From Planctomycetota bacterium (GTDB taxonomy: Bacteria > Planctomycetota > GCA-002687715 > DRQF01): a DNA stretch of 11,007 nt. Both the position numbers and the translations under genes were made by a program. The notes below the pieces were generated by a model. The model saw only the letters and a program-made list of their open reading frames with translations, made no database searches and was not told the DNA's origin. The DNA lies in NCBI GenBank assembly GCA_015485455.1, contig WFTN01000098.1, positions 1 to 11,007 on the forward strand. The letters run 5' to 3'. Position 1 is the stretch's first letter; each line of letters starts with the position of its first letter. Shown here piece by piece: positions 6,231-11,007 of this stretch.

Positions 6231-9200
6231 CTATTTGGACTGGAGAGCCCGCCAGAGCTGATGAAAGCCCTTCTGCTGCTGTAATTTCTCGATGGCCAAG
6301 AAGTCTGGACTGTCGAATTGAAGGCGAAATCCAGCCATGTACGCCAACTCAAGGGATCTCATGGCTCGGGAATAGCGGTTAACACCGGCGAAAATCAGAG
6401 ATTGAGCAACAAGAGCAAATTTGTCGAGCCTTGGTCTTTCCTCCAGAAATCCCAGGGCAACCTCATGGCCTTTGCAGACAGAAAGCAAAGTCGCGAAAGC
6501 CGCGACTATCTCATCCTTAGCGTTGAGGGCCAAAGAATTGGCCAATTCGTCGATCTCGATCATGTTCTTGAACTTGGGCAGAATTAACAGAGCCCATTTC
6601 CGCGCCGATGTGGTCATATCGTTGCGTGTGGCACACTTGACCAGGGCCCGAGCCACAATAGTTTTCATATCTTGCTCATCCCCAATAGTTTTCAACGCCA
6701 TCTGGCCCAAGAATCGGCAACGGGCAGCATTGAGATCGCGACTTCTGGGCAAAAGGGGATTGGAAGATTGCCGTTCCATCTCACTGAGAACCTGACTCAA
6801 TGCCAAGTGCATGGGGCTCTTGCCCAACAGGCCCAAAAGAATATTGCCTGTGCTGTCCACTTGATAGCGGTTCAAGTCTCGGGCAATCAAGAGAGCAAGC
6901 TCAGGGGCGGCCCCCGCCTCAAGGGACCGAAGAGCCCAAGCGCGCACCAAGTCTTCTTTGCTTTCCCTATAGGCGCGAAGAAGGTTGGCTGCCCGTCGAG
7001 ACTGATATTCGGAGTCATCGTTGGGCCCGGGGGACCTGAGGGACAAGGCGAAGGCCAGAATGACTGGATCAGCGATTTCTAAGAGGTCGAGCTGGCCCAA
7101 CAATGCAACTTGTTCCTCCGGAGCTAAGAGCAGTCCACATCGGATACGAACAGCGAGTTCCTCCCCTTCGTCCAAGAAAAGCTCTTGCCGAATTTCTCGG
7201 CCAGCGTCCGGAGAAGCAATCAAAACGTCTTGAGCGATGTGACGGAGGGATGACCGTCGATGCTTCAGATTCTTTAAGCACCAGTCTTTCGGCACCAAAT
7301 CTATATTCCGTTGAAGGGCTCGGCGCATCTCCTCCCCACCTTGACGATAGTTTGCCAGCCAAGAGGCAATCCAATCCCACTCGGCTTGGCCTCCCAAAGC
7401 CACAAAAGAGGTCAAATAAGGTTGCCGTTCTTGGGTTTTCATCTTGGCTAATCGCAATTTAAGCCTGTTCATTGCCTGCTGATTTTTGGCCAACCCCAAG
7501 GACTGCGACAAGATTTTTAGCAAGGGCACCTCAGCGGTGGGCAACTGGGCTTCGAGAAACACTCGGGCTCGCGGCCTCGGCTCCTCAAGAGCTTTCGCCA
7601 GTTGAAGCCAATGCTCCAAAGACACGAACTGGGGGGCCCAGGACAAAAGAGCTTCTTGAGCTTCGAACTGGGGATGCCACGCCCAATGAGTCAGCAGGCT
7701 CACCCGGAGCTCCGGCACTCTTTCTCCCAGGGCAATCAAGCTCTCCGTCATTCCCAACAGTGGACTTCGGTTTAGGAGTCCAACCAAAGCTTCGCCGTCT
7801 TCAGCATTGGCCTGTGCCGTGAGCTCTTGCAGAAAGGTGCGAATTTCTGGCCAGGGAAAAGCCAGGAAAGAACCCAATGTCATCTCACGAAAGGCGGAAG
7901 CCCAAGGCATGTGGGGAGTTTTCTGGGCAAGGGCTGACAAGGCTTTGTATTCTGGCCGCAGCCATTTTTCGTAGCCTTTTGGTGGAAACGAACTTGTCCT
8001 CAGATGCCAGCGATCAGCTCGTTGAGCCAAGGTATATGCCCCAAGATAGCGACGATGAGTTTGCTCAACGGCACAGCTCTGCTCAAGGCGATTAGCCCAA
8101 ACCGCCCGGTCTTTCTCTGAAAGCGATTCACTGGAGCTTTGCCAGATGCGATCGAGAGCGGGCTCATCCGTGGCCGATGTGTCTGATGTGGCGATCGTCA
8201 TCAGCGCCAGGGAGAGTGAGCGCTGCCAGAGCGAGGTGTCAATGGAGATTCCACTGAGCTGCATGGCAGACTGACGCAATTGGCTCGCCTTACGCAAACC
8301 ATCCACTCCCATGCCAACGTTCTCCTTGAACTCTTGCTCCAAGTTGCCAGAGATATCTTCTCTGAGCCGATGGGCTAAATCCTCGTTCTTGAGTTCAACT
8401 TCCACCTCTTGGGCCGCCCGCCAAGCTGCACTCCACGCTTCTTGTTGAAGAAGAGCTTGACCGTCATCAAAGGACCTCCGAGCTTCCCGAGCCCGCTTGT
8501 TGTCGTCCCGGTTCATCAAGAAACCAACGGTTCCAAGTATGGCCACCAAGAGCCCGGTGATGGCGAAGGTCACCGCCACGACTTTGGGGTTTCGCCTCAT
8601 CGTCGCTCGCAACTTTTCGGTGACACTGGGAGGCTTGGCCTTTATTTGACCACCAGCCAAGAAAGTATGTATGTCTGCGGCCAATGCTGCCGCAGAGCCG
8701 TAACGGTCGTGAGGGCGCTTCGCCATGGCCCGGCGAATAATCGTGTGAACACTCTTGGGCAATGTGGGATTGAGCTCAGCCAAGTTGCGCGGCTCGTGCC
8801 GGGCAATCTGTTTCGCCAAAGCTGCGATTTCTGTGGCCGAGTAGGCCGCATTCAAGCCCAGAGCTTCATGAATCGTTGCGCCCAAGGCATAAATATCAGA
8901 ATGCGGCCCAATTTTGTTGCGATCGCCGGCGATTTGCTCAGGGCTCATATAGAGGGGAGTCCCCAAAACATCGCCGGTAAGGGTCAAAGTCTCCGCCGCC
9001 ATGTCTTGAACCAAGCCAAAGTCAGTCAAGACCAAGCGACCATTTTTGTCCATCAAGATGTTACTGGGTTTGATGTCCCGATGAACCAAGTCAACATCAT
9101 GGGCCACTTGCACCGCTGAGGCGATGTTGGCCAATGCTTCCAAGATTGCTCGCTGATAATTCGTACTGGTCACAACTGGATCTGGGAGCGATGCCAAATC

Positions 9201-9623
9201 CGGTCGAAAGTGTCTCAGGGCATCTTTTCGGCCTCTCCTCAATTCGAAGATGAGATCTTCTAAGGTGGGGCCGTCGATGAGTTCCATGGCGATGAAGCAG
9301 AAATCACCATCCTGACCCACCTGGAAGATTCGAATGATGTTGGGATGTTTGAGGCGGCTGGTGGCCTCACCTTCTCGCATGAAGCGCCCAACTCGCTTGT
9401 CACTCTTCGATTGCCTGACATCGAGAACCTTGAGCGCCACCCGTTCTTGATTCTCATCTCTCGCCTCATAGACTGTAGCCATACCACCTCGACCGATCTC
9501 ACGAATGAGCTGGTATGGACCAATTCGACTGTTGAGGCTGCGGTCAGACAAGGATTCCTCCCATTGGCGGTCATCTGTCCCAACTGGGACCAAAGATTCG
9601 ATTGCTCCCGTGCTTGGAAGCAT
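6231..9623 (-). CDS. Large membrane-anchored Hanks-type Ser/Thr protein kinase with repeat-like C-terminus
   Basis: The protein has 1130 residues. The kinase domain covers about 37-323: glycine loop GRGGMATV at 44-51, ATP-binding VALK with Lys65, helix-C Glu84, catalytic loop HRDIKPSN at 181-188 (Asp183), DFG at 201-203 and activation segment GTPLYMSPEQ at 221-230. All key residues are present, so it should be active. An insert of about 25 residues (131-156) lies before the catalytic lobe. One membrane segment at about 348-370 puts the kinase in the cytoplasm and the last 760 residues outside. That part is alpha-helical and Leu/Ala-rich, with a TPR-like start (DDGQALLQQEAWSAAWRAAQ, 386-405) and later stretches resembling HEAT or TPR helices; it has no recognised ligand domain. 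ATG 9623 has GGAGG only at 15 bases. TTG 9551 (codon 25) has GGGAGG at 5 bases and keeps the whole kinase, so it may be the true start. The gene is divergent from the TPR lipoprotein. Confidence 0.96.
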   Translation of the reverse strand: MLPSTGAIESLVPVGTDDRQWEESLSDRSLNSRIGPYQLIREIGRGGMATVYEARDENQERVALKVLDVRQSKSDKRVGRFMREGEATSRLKHPNIIRIFQVGQDGDFCFIAMELIDGPTLEDLIFELRRGRKDALRHFRPDLASLPDPVVTSTNYQRAILEALANIASAVQVAHDVDLVHRDIKPSNILMDKNGRLVLTDFGLVQDMAAETLTLTGDVLGTPLYMSPEQIAGDRNKIGPHSDIYALGATIHEALGLNAAYSATEIAALAKQIARHEPRNLAELNPTLPKSVHTIIRRAMAKRPHDRYGSAAALAADIHTFLAGGQIKAKPPSVTEKLRATMRRNPKVVAVTFAITGLLVAILGTVGFLMNRDDNKRAREARRSFDDGQALLQQEAWSAAWRAAQEVEVELKNEDLAHRLREDISGNLEQEFKENVGMGVDGLRKASQLRQSAMQLSGISIDTSLWQRSLSLALMTIATSDTSATDEPALDRIWQSSSESLSEKDRAVWANRLEQSCAVEQTHRRYLGAYTLAQRADRWHLRTSSFPPKGYEKWLRPEYKALSALAQKTPHMPWASAFREMTLGSFLAFPWPEIRTFLQELTAQANAEDGEALVGLLNRSPLLGMTESLIALGERVPELRVSLLTHWAWHPQFEAQEALLSWAPQFVSLEHWLQLAKALEEPRPRARVFLEAQLPTAEVPLLKILSQSLGLAKNQQAMNRLKLRLAKMKTQERQPYLTSFVALGGQAEWDWIASWLANYRQGGEEMRRALQRNIDLVPKDWCLKNLKHRRSSLRHIAQDVLIASPDAGREIRQELFLDEGEELAVRIRCGLLLAPEEQVALLGQLDLLEIADPVILAFALSLRSPGPNDDSEYQSRRAANLLRAYRESKEDLVRAWALRSLEAGAAPELALLIARDLNRYQVDSTGNILLGLLGKSPMHLALSQVLSEMERQSSNPLLPRSRDLNAARCRFLGQMALKTIGDEQDMKTIVARALVKCATRNDMTTSARKWALLILPKFKNMIEIDELANSLALNAKDEIVAAFATLLSVCKGHEVALGFLEERPRLDKFALVAQSLIFAGVNRYSRAMRSLELAYMAGFRLQFDSPDFLAIEKLQQQKGFHQLWRALQSK
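9557..9562 (-). promoter_or_regulatory. Shine-Dalgarno-like GGGAGG before an alternative kinase start (TTG 9551)
   Basis: GGGAGG is followed by a 5-base spacer and the in-frame TTG at 9551-9549. This is the best ribosome site near the start of the kinase gene. Using it would shorten the protein to 1106 residues and widen the divergent intergenic region from 22 to 94 bases. Confidence 0.4.
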
Positions 9624-9645
9624 AGCTTAGTTTAAGATCCTCCGA

Positions 9646-11007
9646 ATGAAGGACACCAAAACAAAAGTACAAAAGTTGACAGCCGGGACCCTCTTTTTGG
9701 TCCTCGGCCTTGCTGCCTGTGGTAACAAAGACAGCAATAAGCCAAATGAGCAAAAGGAAGGGGTTCAAGTTGTCAAAGCGTTGCCCCAATCCCAGATAGA
9801 GACTCTCATTGCTCAGGGGGAGGAGTTGGAGTCTCGTGGGCAATACACCGAAGCTCGGAAATTATTCGAAAAAGTCCTCAGTACTGACCGATCAAACCTG
9901 CGGGCCCTCAGGGGAGCCAAACTGGTGGACGTCAGCGAGTCGGATTATCAGCAAGCACAAGCCCTGATGAAACAGGCGAAGAATCAGGTTTTTCTTGGAC
10001 ACCAAGTCAGAGCCTATCGCACCATCAAAAAGGCCGCGACTTTAGACCCGAACAGTGAAAAGATCGCCACACTCAGAGGCAGTAGCGCCCTTTTGGTGCA
10101 TCGCTTCCACGAAGCCAGAGACGTATTCAAGAAAAAATTCGAGGCCGACCCGACTCAAGTAGACAGCCTCATTGGTTGGGCTGAAGCGTCCTACGGAAAT
10201 CACGATTTCGCCGATTGCTTGGTGGCCTTGGATAACATGCAATTGATCGAGGCCGCCGCCGAATCCAACCCCCGAATCGCCAACCATCTATGCGAGCTGT
10301 GGTACACCAAGGGTGTCGCAGCTTCGGCCCTATTTCGCTACGCCGAAGCCATTGACGTCTTGGGCCGAGCGACAAAACGGGAGCCCAACCGCCCCCGCTA
10401 CCGAGACGCCTTAGCTGCTGCTCAACTCGAGGCGGGCAATTTCGAAAACGCCTTAGTCGAACTCAAGCAATTAGAAAGAGTCGCACCTCAAACACCACTG
10501 CTTCACTATCGGCAAGGCAAAGCTCTCGAACGGCTGGGTCGAGTCCAAGAATCGGTTCTGGCCTACCGAGAAGAACTGAGGCGAGATCAATCCGCTTGGC
10601 GGGTAACTGTCGACTGTGCCCGAGCCTATGAAGCCTTGGGTGGCCGTGACAATCTGCTGTTGGCTTTGTCCTTCTTGGATCTGGCACTCAAGACGAATCC
10701 TAGATCCCACGAGGCACTCTTCACTCAACAAGCCGTCTATCGAAAACTGGGCAACAAAGATGAGTCGAAACGAGTCAACCAGCTCTATCAAGCCATGATC
10801 GAGTTTAAGTCGGAGCGCGAGAAAGAACTCCGTGGTTTCCAACAACGAATCAACGCTGACCCCCAAGATGTGGAGGCACGCTTGGGGATGATCGCCATTC
10901 GAAGTCGCTTCAACACGGTCGAAGACGTGTTACGTGATGTCTACAAGTTGCTCAATGCCGTCCCCAATCAACCAGAAGGACTCTGGCATCTCATCAACCT
11001 CTTATTG
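9646..11007 (+). CDS. TPR-repeat lipoprotein (incomplete at window edge)
   Basis: The frame is open for 454 codons from ATG 9646 to the end of the window. The N-terminus is a lipoprotein signal: Lys at 2, 5, 7 and 10, a hydrophobic core (LTAGTLFLVLGLA), and the lipobox LAAC with Cys25 as the lipid-modified residue. The mature protein would be tethered to a membrane on its outer side. From about residue 45 it is a series of helix pairs with tetratricopeptide spacing and A-x-x-x-F/A...P signatures, for example GEELESRGQYTEARKLFEKV (about 57-76), then units around 110, 145, 230, 265, 300 and 345. TPR arrays mediate protein-protein contacts. No Shine-Dalgarno sequence precedes ATG 9646, but the signal peptide fits this start exactly. 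The divergent kinase, whose C-terminus is also predicted outside the membrane, is a natural candidate partner; that is inference from position only. The remaining domains lie outside the window. Confidence 0.88.
   Translation, partial: MKDTKTKVQKLTAGTLFLVLGLAACGNKDSNKPNEQKEGVQVVKALPQSQIETLIAQGEELESRGQYTEARKLFEKVLSTDRSNLRALRGAKLVDVSESDYQQAQALMKQAKNQVFLGHQVRAYRTIKKAATLDPNSEKIATLRGSSALLVHRFHEARDVFKKKFEADPTQVDSLIGWAEASYGNHDFADCLVALDNMQLIEAAAESNPRIANHLCELWYTKGVAASALFRYAEAIDVLGRATKREPNRPRYRDALAAAQLEAGNFENALVELKQLERVAPQTPLLHYRQGKALERLGRVQESVLAYREELRRDQSAWRVTVDCARAYEALGGRDNLLLALSFLDLALKTNPRSHEALFTQQAVYRKLGNKDESKRVNQLYQAMIEFKSEREKELRGFQQRINADPQDVEARLGMIAIRSRFNTVEDVLRDVYKLLNAVPNQPEGLWHLINLLL

Noticed and set aside
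8409..9119. Plus-strand ORF of 236 codons opposite the kinase domain
   Set aside because: It lies entirely antisense to the conserved kinase domain, its translation is rich in Arg, Gln, Gly and Pro with no family resemblance, and the minus-strand protein explains the codon pattern.
9674..9704. TTGACA on the plus strand inside the start of the lipoprotein gene as a promoter -35 box
   Set aside because: No TATAAT-like box stands 16-18 bases downstream, and it lies inside the signal-peptide coding sequence.

Overview
The window looks like bacterial chromosome from a planctomycete or a close relative. This is judged from gene content rather than a marker gene. The clues are a very large Hanks-type Ser/Thr kinase with one membrane segment and a long repeat-like C-terminus, a TPR lipoprotein, and above all an ECF-type sigma factor whose frame continues through a membrane segment into carboxypeptidase-regulatory-like beta repeats. 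I associate this architecture with deep-branching planctomycetes. Shine-Dalgarno use is patchy (good before proS, absent before the lipoprotein), which also fits. Base composition looks moderate and even, and I saw no IS element, phage gene, CRISPR array, tRNA or rRNA.

Layout. Nearly everything from 9623 down to 1 is on the minus strand, in the order: Ser/Thr kinase (9623-6231), prolyl-tRNA synthetase proS (6157-4433), CPBP-type membrane protein (4436-3717, a 4-base GTGA overlap with proS), NodB-type polysaccharide deacetylase (3625-2657), then the sigma factor/beta-repeat frame (2485 to the left edge, incomplete). On the plus strand a TPR lipoprotein starts at 9646, only 22 bases from the kinase start, and runs off the right edge. 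Kinase and lipoprotein form a divergent pair. No stretch over 300 bases lacks coding sequence; the largest gap (2486-2656) holds two small hairpins and a doubtful 49-codon ORF.

Most unusual part. The sigma factor is interrupted by a single in-frame TAG (2188-2186, codon 100) exactly between region 2 and region 4. The same frame stays open for another 728 codons: region 4, a linker, a membrane segment and about six beta-repeat units. The region 4 recognition helix also carries a proline where Arg or Lys is usual. A start codon with its own Shine-Dalgarno sequence (ATG 1846) sits just before the membrane segment. Either the sigma part is decaying while the surface repeat part is kept as its own gene, or the TAG is read through, or it is a sequencing error.

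How the genes may relate. proS and the CPBP gene are probably translationally coupled. Kinase and lipoprotein share a start region and may form an envelope signalling pair. The deacetylase and the sigma/repeat gene follow in the same direction, but a single operon cannot be proved from sequence alone.
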